Origin: Streptomyces sp. S4.7 | GTDB taxonomy: Bacteria; Actinomycetota; Actinomycetes; Streptomycetales; Streptomycetaceae | NCBI RefSeq assembly: GCF_010384365.1 | Contig: NZ_CP048397.1 | Span: 1,488,001-1,552,000, forward strand | Length of the DNA stretch: 64,000 nucleotides | Reading direction: 5' to 3' | Shown: positions 53,311 through 61,636 of the stretch, one piece after another | How the letters are laid out: each line of letters starts with the position of its first letter | Position numbering within the stretch: the first letter of the stretch is position 1 | The notes under the pieces: generated by a model | The model's database searches: none | Told to the model about the DNA's origin: nothing | What the model saw: the letters and a program-made list of their open reading frames with translations, nothing else | Program-made: the position numbers and the translations under genes

Positions 53311-54012
53311 TCAGCCCGCGGCGAGGCTGATCCCGGGGGTGTACCTGTTCACCGTGCTGCCCGCGAGGCCCGGGAAGGTCCGCACCCTCTCCCACTGCTC
53401 CGAGCCCGAACCGACGCCGTCCCCGGGCGCGTTGAGTGCCAGGATGTGGCCCTCCGCGTTCTCCCACTCCGCGTAGTTGAGCACCCGCGTCCCGTCCGTG
53501 CTCGCGTGGAAGTACGCGGCGATCCCGGCCGACCGCTCGTAACGGTCGCTGTCGAGGGCCGCGAAGACGGTGTCCGTCCACTCCCGCTGCCGCGCGGGGT
53601 CGGGACCGTCGAACCGGACGTCCACGATCACGACACAGCCGGGCACCCGGGTGTCGCCCTCGGTCGCCCCGCTCCGGTACAGCTCGTACGAGCCGAGCCC
53701 GAGCCGCTCGATCCCCGGCACCGCCGCGTCGATCTCCGCGTTCCGCTCGTCGCGGCCCGTACGGACGAAGTCCTGGTAGGCCGTCTCGTCGCACCACTGC
53801 GAGTAGTGGAGCAGCGTCCTGCCGTCCTCGCCGACCATGACGCTGTACGACAGGAGGCCGCCGTCCGGCCAGTCCCGGCGCCCCCATGCCTCACCGATCG
53901 CCTCCACCGCCGCGCGCTGCCGCTCGGGCGTACCGACGTGCCAGGTGCTGACCTTGACGACGCCGACACCCGGACGGTTGATCTCGGGGACGGTGCTGAC
54001 CTGCACGGACAT
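53311..54012 (-). CDS. Antibiotic biosynthesis monooxygenase (ABM)-like two-domain protein
   Basis: The 233-aa protein contains two ferredoxin-like ABM repeats. The first (~15-110) has VVKVSTWHVGTPERQRAAVEA, LLHYSQWCDETAYQDFV; the second (~120-220) has VVIVDVRFDGPDPARQREW and VLNYAEWENAEGH. ABM proteins are small cofactor-free monooxygenases or ligand-binding proteins, often of polyketide tailoring, but no such cluster is near. ATG 54012 has GGAGGA upstream. Function in this strain is unassigned. Confidence 0.83.
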   Translation of the reverse strand: MSVQVSTVPEINRPGVGVVKVSTWHVGTPERQRAAVEAIGEAWGRRDWPDGGLLSYSVMVGEDGRTLLHYSQWCDETAYQDFVRTGRDERNAEIDAAVPGIERLGLGSYELYRSGATEGDTRVPGCVVIVDVRFDGPDPARQREWTDTVFAALDSDRYERSAGIAAYFHASTDGTRVLNYAEWENAEGHILALNAPGDGVGSGSEQWERVRTFPGLAGSTVNRYTPGISLAAG

Positions 54013-54086
54013 GGTGATCCTCCTCGCCGCCGCACCACCGCGGTGCGGCTTCGCCCACCATGCTCGAATATGAAGTGCGGTTGAAG

Positions 54087-54617
54087 TCAACGCGACTTCG
54101 CCCAGTGCGCGACCCAGTCGGCGAATCCGGGCTCCTCCTCGGCGGGCGCCGCGCCCACATCGCTGACGGCCCATATCCGGCCGCGCTGCGCGCCGGTGAC
54201 GACCAGATGCCAGTACAGCCCGCAGCCGTCCGTGCCCAGCACGATGCTGCCGTCGTTGCCGACCTCGTCGATCAGCGGTTCCAGCTCCTCGTACGGCCTG
54301 GGATCGTCCTCCCACACCCACGCCTCCGTGAGCGGGAACGGCTTCGCGGGCGCGCGCTGGCCGGTGTCGGGGCCCCAGTCCGCGGGCAGGCGCTCCAGCG
54401 GTATCAGCCCGTCGACGTCCGCCGGCCCCTCACCGCTGCCGTCGCATATCTCGGCGACCATCGTGCGGTACGGCTCCGGCAGTACGACGCCCTGCTCCGA
54501 CTCGAAGGCATGGACGGCCTCCCAGCCCAGCGGGGGTCTGCGCAGCTCGGGCGGGAAGGCGGCGCGCAGCGTGTCGAGGTCGGCGGGATCGGCGCGTTCG
54601 GTGTCCATGGGGTCCAT
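54087..54617 (-). CDS. SMI1/KNR4 (SUKH) family protein
   Basis: The protein of about 176 aa has LGWEAVHAFESEQGVVLPEPYRTMVAEICDG-type sequence at its start. It also has FPLTEAWVWEDDPRPYEE, the central IVLGTDGCGLYWHLVVTGAQRG and IWAVSDVGAAP. SUKH proteins often serve as immunity proteins to contact-dependent or polymorphic toxins; no toxin gene is adjacent. ATG 54617 avoids overlap with the upstream lipoprotein gene; a GTG at 54632 is also possible. Confidence 0.82.
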   Translation of the reverse strand: MDPMDTERADPADLDTLRAAFPPELRRPPLGWEAVHAFESEQGVVLPEPYRTMVAEICDGSGEGPADVDGLIPLERLPADWGPDTGQRAPAKPFPLTEAWVWEDDPRPYEELEPLIDEVGNDGSIVLGTDGCGLYWHLVVTGAQRGRIWAVSDVGAAPAEEEPGFADWVAHWAKSR

Positions 54618-54621
54618 TGGA

Positions 54622-55272
54622 TCACCGGCCACTGACAGGATCGGCCGCCCAGGAGGTCACGTCCAGGGTGCCTTCCGTGCCGAGGTCGATCGGGAGCGGG
54701 AGGGAGACGGGCTCCTCGCCGGGGGCGGGTGTGACGAGGATGTGGGCGCCCGGGGTGGGGGCTCCGTCCAGGGAGGTGACGCGGTTGTTCCAGTGCAAAA
54801 CCGCGCTCGCGGTCGTGTTGGGCGCGAGCGTCAGCTGCCGGGGCCTGTCGTCGCGTCTGCCGGTGTAGGTGTAGTCGCTCTCGTGGGTGACTTCGACGTC
54901 GATCGGTGTCCGGGCCCCGTCGAGGAGTTCGAGGCCCGGGTGTCCCTTGACCCGGTGGGGCTCGTCGCCGCAGTTCCAGAGCTTGAGGGTGACTACGCGG
55001 TGGCCCATCGCGGCGTCCTCGCCGCCGATCACGACGTCCAGGCCCGACGGCGGGCACCCGGGAGACGTCGTCCCGGCGGACGAGGCCGACGGCAGGGACG
55101 GCGGCGAGGGCGGGGCGACGGACGGCGGCGGGGACTGCGCCGGCGCGGTCGGGGCGGCGCCCGCGCCGGTCTCCGCCTCGATCTCGCTCCTGAGGTCCGA
55201 ACAGCCCGCCGCCGTCAGCAGCAGGACGGACACCCCGGCCAGCAGCGCGGCCGGGCGGTGTCGCCTGGTCAT
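54622..55272 (-). CDS. Secreted lipoprotein, DUF4232-like
   Basis: The 216-aa protein has a lipoprotein signal peptide with lipobox LLTAAGC (Cys24), a Pro/Ser/Ala-rich tether (~38-68) and a beta-sandwich domain. That domain begins CPPSGLDVVIGGEDAAMG and has HRVVTLKLWNCGDEPHRVKG, LTLAPNTTASAVLHW. This is the pattern of DUF4232-type streptomycete lipoproteins of unknown function. It lies just upstream of the SUKH gene in the same orientation. Confidence 0.8.
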   Translation of the reverse strand: MTRRHRPAALLAGVSVLLLTAAGCSDLRSEIEAETGAGAAPTAPAQSPPPSVAPPSPPSLPSASSAGTTSPGCPPSGLDVVIGGEDAAMGHRVVTLKLWNCGDEPHRVKGHPGLELLDGARTPIDVEVTHESDYTYTGRRDDRPRQLTLAPNTTASAVLHWNNRVTSLDGAPTPGAHILVTPAPGEEPVSLPLPIDLGTEGTLDVTSWAADPVSGR

Positions 55273-55295
55273 CGGATCCCCGTCCCCCGTGGTGT

Positions 55296-55325
55296 GCGCG
55301 GGGGCGTACGCGTACGCCCCCGCGC
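55296..55325. terminator. Perfect 30-bp palindrome after dapD
   Basis: Arms of 15 nt (55296-55310 and 55311-55325), starting GCGCGGGGGCGTACG, are perfectly complementary with no spacer, so the folded RNA would open a few central bases. It lies 5 bp beyond the dapD stop and before the lipoprotein gene start at 55272. Confidence 0.7.
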
Positions 55326-55329
55326 GTCG

Positions 55330-56319
55330 TCAGTTGTGGCTGTGCAGGACGTCGTTGAGACCGCCCCAGACCGCGTTGTTCGGGCGGGCCTCGACCTTGC
55401 CGGTGACCGAGTTGCGGCGGAAGAGGATGTTCGAGGCGCCGGACAGACCGCGGGCCTTGACGATCTCCCCGTCGGGCAGCGTCACGCGCGTACCGGCGGT
55501 GATGTAGAGACCCGCCTCGACCACGCACTCGTCACCGAGCGGGATGCCGACGCCCGCCTCGGCGCCGATCAGGCAGCGCTCGCCGATGACGATGCGCTCG
55601 GTGCCGCCGCCGGAGAGGGTGCCCATGGTGGAGGCCCCGCCGCCGATGTCCGAGCCGTCGCCGACGACGACACCGGCCGAGATCCGGCCCTCGACCATGG
55701 AGGTGCCGAGCGTGCCGGCGTTGAAGTTGACGAAGCCCTCGTGCATCACGGTGGTGCCCTCGGCGAGGTGCGCGCCGAGGCGGACGCGGTCGGCGTCGCC
55801 GATCCGGACGCCCTTGGGGGCGACGTAGTCCGTCATGCGCGGGAACTTGTCGACCGAGGTGACCTGGAGGTGCAGGCCCTCCGCGCGGGCGTTGAGACGC
55901 ACCGTCTCCAGTGTGGCGACGGCGACCGGACCGAGCGAGGTCCAGGCGACGTTGGCGAGCAGGCCGAAGATCCCGTCGAGGCTCTGACCGTGCGGCTTCA
56001 CCAGACGGTGGCTGAGCAGATGCAGACGCAGGTAGGCGTCGTGCGCGTCCAGCGGCTTGTCGTCGAGCGAGGCGATGACCGTACGGACGGCGACGACCTC
56101 GACCCCGCGGCGCGGATCGGGTCCGACGGCCTTGCGCGCGGCGTCGCCGAGCAGTTCGGCCGCGCGGTCGGCGGTCAGCCGCTCGGTACCGGCGGGGCCC
56201 GGCTCGTCGCCGAGCGCGGGGGCGGGGTACCAGGTGTCGAGGACGGTGCCGTCCTCGGTGAGGGTGGCGAGCCCGGCGGCGACGGCGCCGGTGGTGCGAG
56301 TAGCAGTCGTGTCGGTCAT
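55330..56319 (-). CDS. dapD: Tetrahydrodipicolinate N-succinyltransferase DapD
   Basis: DapD succinylates tetrahydrodipicolinate in lysine and meso-/LL-diaminopimelate synthesis for peptidoglycan. The 329-aa protein is of the actinobacterial long type. Its N-terminal domain is followed by a left-handed beta-helix of hexapeptide repeats ([60 protein letters not shown]). It contains [20 protein letters not shown] with the conserved Asn/Gly elements, and ends [17 protein letters not shown]. It is monocistronic, with a strong terminator. Confidence 0.95.
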   Translation of the reverse strand: MTDTTATRTTGAVAAGLATLTEDGTVLDTWYPAPALGDEPGPAGTERLTADRAAELLGDAARKAVGPDPRRGVEVVAVRTVIASLDDKPLDAHDAYLRLHLLSHRLVKPHGQSLDGIFGLLANVAWTSLGPVAVATLETVRLNARAEGLHLQVTSVDKFPRMTDYVAPKGVRIGDADRVRLGAHLAEGTTVMHEGFVNFNAGTLGTSMVEGRISAGVVVGDGSDIGGGASTMGTLSGGGTERIVIGERCLIGAEAGVGIPLGDECVVEAGLYITAGTRVTLPDGEIVKARGLSGASNILFRRNSVTGKVEARPNNAVWGGLNDVLHSHN

Positions 56320-56405
56320 GAGCGAAACCTAACGGGCGCCCGTACGCGGAGGCCAACCGGTCTCGGCGTACGGGCACCGGGGCCCGCCGGCCGGGGCGTT
56401 CGCGG

Positions 56406-56651
56406 TCAGCCGAGCCGGTTGTTGTCCGTGACGCCCGCCGCGCGGGTGGTGTCGTCCTCGGCGCGCGGAAGGAGCCGGTGTCCCTCGGAGTGGTGGTTCA
56501 CCCAGCCGCAGACTCCGCAGCTGTAGCGGCCGTCGAGCCCGGCGATGAGCGTGCCGCACTGCCGGCACTCCGCGTAGGTGATCTCGGGGCCCATGACGGC
56601 CGAGTGCTCCGGTTCGGACTCCGGCGCGGGCGTGGCGGGCGGAATGCTCAT
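56406..56651 (-). CDS. Small zinc-ribbon protein of unknown function
   Basis: The 81-aa protein has two Cys pairs, CRQCGTL and CGVCGW, forming a likely zinc ribbon between a Pro/Glu-rich N-terminus and a polar C-terminus. No enzyme motif is seen. It lies 4 nt after the TetR gene stop region on the same strand, so it may be co-transcribed with the TetR/SMR pair. An inverted repeat GCCCGTACGC (56338-56347 / 56366-56375) follows it. Confidence 0.65.
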   Translation of the reverse strand: MSIPPATPAPESEPEHSAVMGPEITYAECRQCGTLIAGLDGRYSCGVCGWVNHHSEGHRLLPRAEDDTTRAAGVTDNNRLG

Positions 56652-56655
56652 GCGG

Positions 56656-57252
56656 TCAATCTACCGGGGCACGCGCACCGGCCGCCGGCGCCGACGGACC
56701 GGACGACGCCGACGACCCGGCGAGGATCCTGCCGAGCATCTCCCGTGCGTAGTCGACGTCGTACTCGCCGCCGGTGAGCAGCACTTGGAGGCAGATGCCG
56801 TCGAGCAGCGCGACCAGCGCGCAGGCGGTCACCGTGTCGACGCGGTCGGCGAGGATCTTCATGACCCCGTCGCACCATTCGGCGGCCACCGGGCGCAGCG
56901 CGGGGCGGTGCAGGGCGGCGAGGTACAGCTCGTACTCCAGCTCGACGCCGGTGCGGTCCGCCGCCAGCCACCGTCCGGTGATCCGGGCCAGCTCGTCCGC
57001 GATGTCGCAGTCGGGGCGGGCGAGGGCGCCGCTCTCCCTGACGGCGGAGGCGAAGCCCTCGTTGGCCTGTCGCAGCGCGGCGACCAACAGCTCGTCCAGG
57101 GAGGCGAAGTGGTACGTCGTGGAGCCGAGCGGCACATCGGCCTCGGCGGCGACGGTGCGGTGGCTCAGCCCGGCGATCCCGCCGCGCCCGACGACCCGGA
57201 TCGCGGCGTCGATGATGCGCTGCCGCCGCTCGGGGTCGTACCGCCGGGCCAT
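56656..57252 (-). CDS. TetR-family regulator, probably of the adjacent SMR gene
   Basis: The 198-aa protein has an N-terminal helix-turn-helix (RRQRIIDAAIRVVGRGGIAGL, VAAEADVPLGSTTYHFASLDEL) and a helical ligand domain with a Cys/Leu-rich core. Its start codon overlaps the stop of the SMR gene (ATCA on the plus strand), so both are in one transcript. A 38-bp inverted repeat directly before the SMR start is its likely operator, which would give drug-inducible autoregulation. Confidence 0.9.
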   Translation of the reverse strand: MARRYDPERRQRIIDAAIRVVGRGGIAGLSHRTVAAEADVPLGSTTYHFASLDELLVAALRQANEGFASAVRESGALARPDCDIADELARITGRWLAADRTGVELEYELYLAALHRPALRPVAAEWCDGVMKILADRVDTVTACALVALLDGICLQVLLTGGEYDVDYAREMLGRILAGSSASSGPSAPAAGARAPVD

Positions 57253-57578
57253 CAGTGGGCCCCGCCGACGTTGAGCAGCACGACACCGGCGATGACGAGC
57301 GTGATGCCGGCGAGCTTCGCCGGGGTGGCCGCCTCGCTCAGGAACACCATGCCGATGGCGGCGACGGCGGCGGTGCCGACGCCGGCCCAGATCGCGTACG
57401 CGGTGCCGACGGAGAGGGTCTTCAGCGTCTGGGCGAGCAGCGCGAAGGCCAGGACGTAACCGGCCACGGCCGCCAGTGAGGGCCAGAGCCGGGTGAAGCC
57501 CTCGCTGTATTTCATGGCCGTCGTGGCGGCCACCTCCGCCGCGATCGCGACGGCGAGCATTCCGTATCCCAATCCCAT
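57252..57578 (-). CDS. Small multidrug resistance (SMR) efflux protein
   Basis: The 108-aa protein has four hydrophobic helices. The SMR essential Glu is Glu15 in AVAIAAEVAATTAMK. It also has SEGFTRLWPSLAAVAGYVLAF, LSVGTAYAIWAGVGTA and AKLAGITLVIAGVVLLN, all signatures of EmrE/QacE-type proton-coupled exporters of cationic drugs. The following tetR gene overlaps it. The usual start ATG 57578 abuts the operator, which leaves almost no leader. Confidence 0.93.
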   Translation of the reverse strand: MGLGYGMLAVAIAAEVAATTAMKYSEGFTRLWPSLAAVAGYVLAFALLAQTLKTLSVGTAYAIWAGVGTAAVAAIGMVFLSEAATPAKLAGITLVIAGVVLLNVGGAH

Positions 57579-57616
57579 GTGTACGAGTGTACGCATGACT
57601 GCGTACGCCCGTACAC
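57579..57616. promoter_or_regulatory. Large TetR operator palindrome before the SMR gene
   Basis: Two 17-nt arms (57579-57595 and 57600-57616) match as reverse complements except at two positions, around the 4-nt spacer TGAC. The core GTACGCA-TGAC-TGCGTAC is perfect. It ends one base before the SMR start codon. Confidence 0.8.
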
Positions 57617-57697
57617 AGAACGGCTGGAGTCCTGGTGGAGCGGTGGAGCGGCTACCGTGTCCCGGCCACAGTCGGCCACACACATCGGAGCTGAGCA

Positions 57698-58503
57698 GTG
57701 ACGCGGGACCAGGGGTGGGGCGGCGGCGCGGGGGACGGTGGGCCGCCGGGCGGACACGGACCGTACGGCGGTGGGCCTCCTCCGCACGGCTGGGGTCCGC
57801 CTCCGCACGGAGGCGGCCCACCCGGCTGGGGCGGCTGGTCGCGCCCCCGGGGGCCCAAGCCGGGCGTGATACCGCTGAGCCCGCTCGATCTCGGCGAGAT
57901 ACTCGGCGGCGCGTTCTCCACGCTGGGCCGCTACTGGCGGCAGGTGCTCGGTATCGCCCTGGCCGTGTACGGCGTCGCGTTGCTGCTGGCCGGCGGGGCG
58001 CTGACCGTCGCGTACGCCGCCGTCGGCGACCATCTCTCCGCCGTCGTCGGCACCCCTGCGCACTCCACACCCTCCTGGGCCGACATCAAGCCGCTGGTCA
58101 TCACCTTCGCCGGTGTGTGGGTCGCGGTGACGGCGGTGCTGCTGCTCGCGACGGCGATGATGCAGACCTGCTGCCCGGCGATCGTCCAGGAGGCGGTCCT
58201 CGGCAGGCCGGTCGGGGCTGGGTCTCCTCTACATCGATCAGCGCATCCGTAAGGAGGATCTGGCGCCGGCGCTGATCGCCGCGGCGTCGACGGCACCGGC
58301 GGCTCCCCGGGGTCCCAGTAGTTCTCGCCGAAAAAAACAACGCTTCGGCACGCTGAGGGCCTTGGCGAGTTGGGGCACGAGGCGGAAGCGGGCGGTGTGG
58401 TACTGGATGGCCACCTTGCCCTTCCCGGTGCGGCAGGGCGAGCTCGCCGGGGCGGCACAGGTGGACATCGGGCAGGCGGAGGCATCACTGCGGAAGCTGC
58501 CGC
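57698..58503 (+). pseudogene. Truncated polytopic membrane protein gene with internal deletion
   Basis: A Gly/Pro-rich N-terminus leads into IPLSPLDLGEILGGAFSTLGR and two membrane helices, and QEAVLGRPVG at ~170. There the frame shifts. The next frame carries LGLLYIDQRIRKEDLAPALI, which in intact streptomycete relatives follows several more helices near the C-terminus. The middle is therefore missing. The original frame ends at 58252. The second frame stays open to 58503 but loses similarity after about 58300. Confidence 0.65.
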
Positions 58504-58673
58504 CCTGATGCCAGACAGCATCGACGTCCGCACCTCACCGGGCACCGGATGCAGCCCCTGCGGCCCACTCCTTGGTGAATGCGGCCTGGCCCCCGTCCAC
58601 CGGCGCCCGGCCTCCGGACTGCCCCGAGCCGCCGCACTGCCCGATCAGCGCTGCGGCCCGGGCAGGCCGACCG
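58253..58673. other. Region with only gene remnants
   Basis: No intact gene is seen. The minus strand around 58330-58440 encodes AIQYHTARFRLVPQLAKALS and, in another frame, FFGENYWDPGEPP, split at a run of seven As (58329-58336). This looks like a frameshifted fragment of an unrecognised protein. The rest, up to the TetR stop at 58674, shows nothing identifiable. Confidence 0.45.
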
Positions 58674-59327
58674 TCAGGATTCCTCGCCCTGCGCAGGGCG
58701 GGTGAACGCTCCGGCGGCGGCGGCCAGGGTTGCTGTGGTCGCGGCGTGAGCGGGCAACTGCGGATCAGGAGCGGTCCGCAGAAGTACTAGCTGGTGGTAG
58801 AGCGGTGCGGTGGCGGCGATCAGCAGACGCCGCGCGTCCGTGTGCGGCGGGAGTTCACCACGTTGGACGGCGCGCTCGACGAGGACCTCGCAGCGCGCGT
58901 ACCGGTCCTCCCACAACTGCTGCTGGGCGTGGGCGGCTTGCGCGGAGCGGAACGAGGCGGCCATCAGGGCTTCGGGGATCGACGGTTGTGCGGCCAAGGA
59001 CTCCTGGATCTCGTCGTTGAGGGCTGTCAGATCGCCGTGCAGGGAACCGGTGTTCGGAGGCTGCCAGTCGTCCTCGCCGGCTGCGTCGAGGACGTCGGCG
59101 AGCAAGCCACCGACGTCCTGCCAGCGCCGGTAGACCGTGGCGCGGTGCACGCCAGCGCGGGCCGCGACGCCCTCCACCGTGAGCCCCTCGTAACCGTGTT
59201 CACCGAGTTCGGCGCGCACCGCGTCGAGTACTTGGGCACGGATGCGGGCGGTGCGGCCGCCCGGTCGGCGATCGGGCGGTGCGGTGGGGCGGGCACGTTC
59301 CGGCGGGTTGTCCGGTGGTTCTGTCAT
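58674..59327 (-). CDS. TetR-family regulator of the resistance region
   Basis: The 217-aa protein has a Pro/Arg-rich leader, then RIRAQVLDAVRAELGEHGYEG and the helix-turn-helix VEGVAARAGVHRATVYRRWQD. A C-terminal ligand domain resembles TetR_C members (SIPEALMAASFRSAQAAHAQ). It diverges from the broken ABC-F gene, and the 154-bp gap holds an imperfect 18-bp palindrome AGTG-N10-CACT at 59374-59391. It probably controlled the antibiotic-resistance genes on the + strand. Confidence 0.88.
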   Translation of the reverse strand: MTEPPDNPPERARPTAPPDRRPGGRTARIRAQVLDAVRAELGEHGYEGLTVEGVAARAGVHRATVYRRWQDVGGLLADVLDAAGEDDWQPPNTGSLHGDLTALNDEIQESLAAQPSIPEALMAASFRSAQAAHAQQQLWEDRYARCEVLVERAVQRGELPPHTDARRLLIAATAPLYHQLVLLRTAPDPQLPAHAATTATLAAAAGAFTRPAQGEES

Positions 59328-59373
59328 CGGGAATCCGGTTGCTCGGTGGGACTAGATCATGACAGCATCTTAA

Positions 59374-59391
59374 AGTGACAGTTGTCGCACT
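59374..59391. promoter_or_regulatory. Possible TetR operator upstream of the ABC-F gene
   Basis: AGTGACAGTTGTCGCACT has matching outer AGTG/CACT arms and an inner GACA-GT-TGTC repeat. It is centred between the divergent tetR and ABC-F genes. The symmetry is imperfect, so this is tentative. Confidence 0.35.
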
Positions 59392-59481
59392 AGTGGAGTT
59401 GCCGATGCTCTTCCGAAGCGTTCTTCCTGCCTTGCGGTCCCAGGCGACGGTTTCGTCCCCGACAGCTTCGGAGTTGCTCGT

Positions 59482-60872
59482 ATGTCCACACAGATCACCG
59501 CGCTCGCAGTCAGCAAGTCCTTCGACGGCAGGTCCGTTCTCGACTCGGTGAGCTGCTCGCTCGCGAAGGGTGAGTGCACCGGGATCGTCGGCGAGAACGG
59601 GTCCGGCAAGACCACCCTGCTGCGGCTGCTCGCCAAGCGGGAGCTCCCCGACCAGGGGGAGATCATCCTGCAGGCCGACGGTGGCGTCGGCTACCTCGCC
59701 CAGGACGGGGGCCTGCCAGCGGATGCGACGGCTCAGCAGGTCATCGATCGGGCACTGGACGATCTTCGTGCGTTCGAAGCGCGGATGCGCCGCCTGGAGG
59801 CAGCGATGGCCGACGGTGACGAGTCGGCGCTCGACGCGTACGGCGAGGCCGTCTCGGCCTTCGAGCTGCGCGGCGGCTACGAGGTTGTTTCGCACGATCG
59901 GGGCTTCCTCGAACACGTCGCTACAAGCCTGCTGGAGGTGGACGGGGACCGACGCAGCGTCGTCCGGTACGGCAACGGCTACGCCGGCTACCTCGCGGAG
60001 AAGGCGGCGGCGCGGCGGCGCTGGGCCCAGCACCACGACCGGTGGCGTGCCGAAGTCGACCGGGTGCGCGACTCGGCTTCGGGTACCGCCCGCCGGGTGG
60101 CCCCGGCCGGGCGATGAAGGACGGCAACAAACTGGCCTACAACCAGGCCGGTGCCCGTGTGCAGCAGTCCCTGGCCAGCCGCGTCCGCAACGCCGAGGAA
60201 CGGCTGCGCCGTCTGTTGGCCGACCCGGTCCCGGCCCCGCCGGAGCCTTTGAACTTCTCGCCTGTGCTGCGCGCCGGACAGCTGCAAGGCGCCGTGCTCG
60301 ACGCCGTCGGGGTCGCTGTCGCCGGCAGACTCGACCCGATCGATCTGACAGTCCGGGCGGGCGAGCGCCTGCTGGTCACGGGCGAGAACGGCGCGGGCAA
60401 GAGCACCCTGCTGCGCGTCCTGGCCGGCGACCTGGCCCCCGGCCGCGGGCACGTCAACAGGCGCGGCCGGATCGGGTACCTCCCGCAGGACCCGGACCCC
60501 GGTTCGGCGGACGAGACCCTCCTGGCCGCCTACGCCCGTGGGCGGGCGGGGGAAGCCGACGACCACGCCGAACGGCTTCTGGCCCTCGGGCTGTTCGACC
60601 GGTCCCGGCTGGCGGTGCCGGTCACGCGGCTCTCCACCGGCCAGCGGCAGCGGCTCGCCCTGGCGCGGTTGGTCAGCCAGCCTGCGGACATCCTGCTGCT
60701 CGACGAGCCCACCAACCACCCGTCTCCAGCCCTTGCCGAGGAACTGGAGACCGCCTTGGCCGGTTTCGCCGGCACCGTCGTCCTCGTCAGCCACGACCGG
60801 TTGCTTCGGCGACGCTGGAGAGGAACCCACCTGGCTCTGCGCGCCGCCCGAGTGCCTGTGATCAGAGGCTGA
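59482..60872 (+). pseudogene. Broken ABC-F ribosomal-protection (antibiotic resistance) gene
   Basis: The first nucleotide-binding domain has Walker A GENGSGKTTLLRLLAKRE. The segment from FELRGGYE jumps directly to VVSHDRGFLEHVATSLLEV, deleting the signature and Walker B region of about 80-90 residues. At about 60100 a single-base loss (CCGGGCC reduced to CCGGCC) changes frame. Reading continues as MKDGNKLAYNQAGARVQQSL into a second, fairly intact domain (Walker A GENGAGKSTLLRVLAGD, signature RLSTGQRQRLALARL, LLLDEPTNHPSPAL, VVLVSHDRLLRRRW). It is not expected to work. Confidence 0.85.
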
Positions 60873-60920
60873 GGTTCCTGTCCGACCCCTACGCCCGTTC
60901 CAGAGAGGGATCGACTCACG

Positions 60921-61574
60921 ATGCCGACTGCTCCCGCCGACCCCACCGTCCTGCACCCGATGCCCGAACAGCAGCGGGTGGTGCTGCTCAAGCCGCTGGT
61001 GAAGTCGCCACTGATCGAAGTCGGCGAGTACTCCTACTACGACGACCCGAACGACCCTACTGCGTTCGAGACGCACAACGTCCTCTACCACTACGGCCCC
61101 GAGAGACTCGTCATCGGTAAATTCTGCGCGCTGGGCACCGGAACACGATTCATCATGAACGGCGCCAACCACCGTATGGACGGCCCCTCGACCTTCCCCT
61201 TCCCCACCATGGGCGGCTCCTGGGCCGACCACTTCGACCTGCTCACCAACCTGCCCAGCCGGGGCGACACCGTCGTCGGCAACGACGTCTGGTTCGGCCA
61301 CAGCGCGACGGTCATGCCCTGCGTTCGGATCGGCCACGGCGCGATCATCGCCTCCGGCGCCGTGGTAACAGGCGACGTACCCGACTACGGCATTGTCGGC
61401 GGCAACCCTGCCCGACTCATCCGCACCCGCTACGACGCCGAGGACGTCGCCCGCCTCCTCGCCGTCGCCTGGTGGGACCGGCCCGCGGATCACATCACCG
61501 AGCACGTACGGACGATCATGTCGGGATCGGTCGCCGAGCTGGCGGCAGCCGCCCCGCGCACTCGTCATCCGTGA
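60921..61574 (+). CDS. Vat-type xenobiotic O-acetyltransferase (streptogramin A)
   Basis: The 217-aa left-handed beta-helix acetyltransferase has NVLYHYGPERLVIGKFCALG, FIMNGANHRMDGPSTFPF with the catalytic His and NHRMDG motif, and GDTVVGNDVWFGHSATVMPCV. IGHGAIIASGAVVTGDVPDY and VGGNPARLIRTRY follow. These match VatA/VatD-type enzymes that inactivate group A streptogramins. AGAGAGGG lies upstream of ATG 60921. It lies between the broken ABC-F gene and a glycosyltransferase in one direction, a resistance-operon arrangement. Confidence 0.92.
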   Translation: MPTAPADPTVLHPMPEQQRVVLLKPLVKSPLIEVGEYSYYDDPNDPTAFETHNVLYHYGPERLVIGKFCALGTGTRFIMNGANHRMDGPSTFPFPTMGGSWADHFDLLTNLPSRGDTVVGNDVWFGHSATVMPCVRIGHGAIIASGAVVTGDVPDYGIVGGNPARLIRTRYDAEDVARLLAVAWWDRPADHITEHVRTIMSGSVAELAAAAPRTRHP

Positions 61575-61636
61575 CACCGACGGATGCACCTCGATCCCGC
61601 CCATGCCCACCCCGCACCCGAAACGAGTGATCGCCC

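Noticed and set aside
58330..58468. A small minus-strand gene encoding VAIQYHTARF and LVPQLAKAL
   Set aside because: It is split by a frameshift at a run of As, has no matching start or length, and I cannot name the family. It is treated as a remnant.
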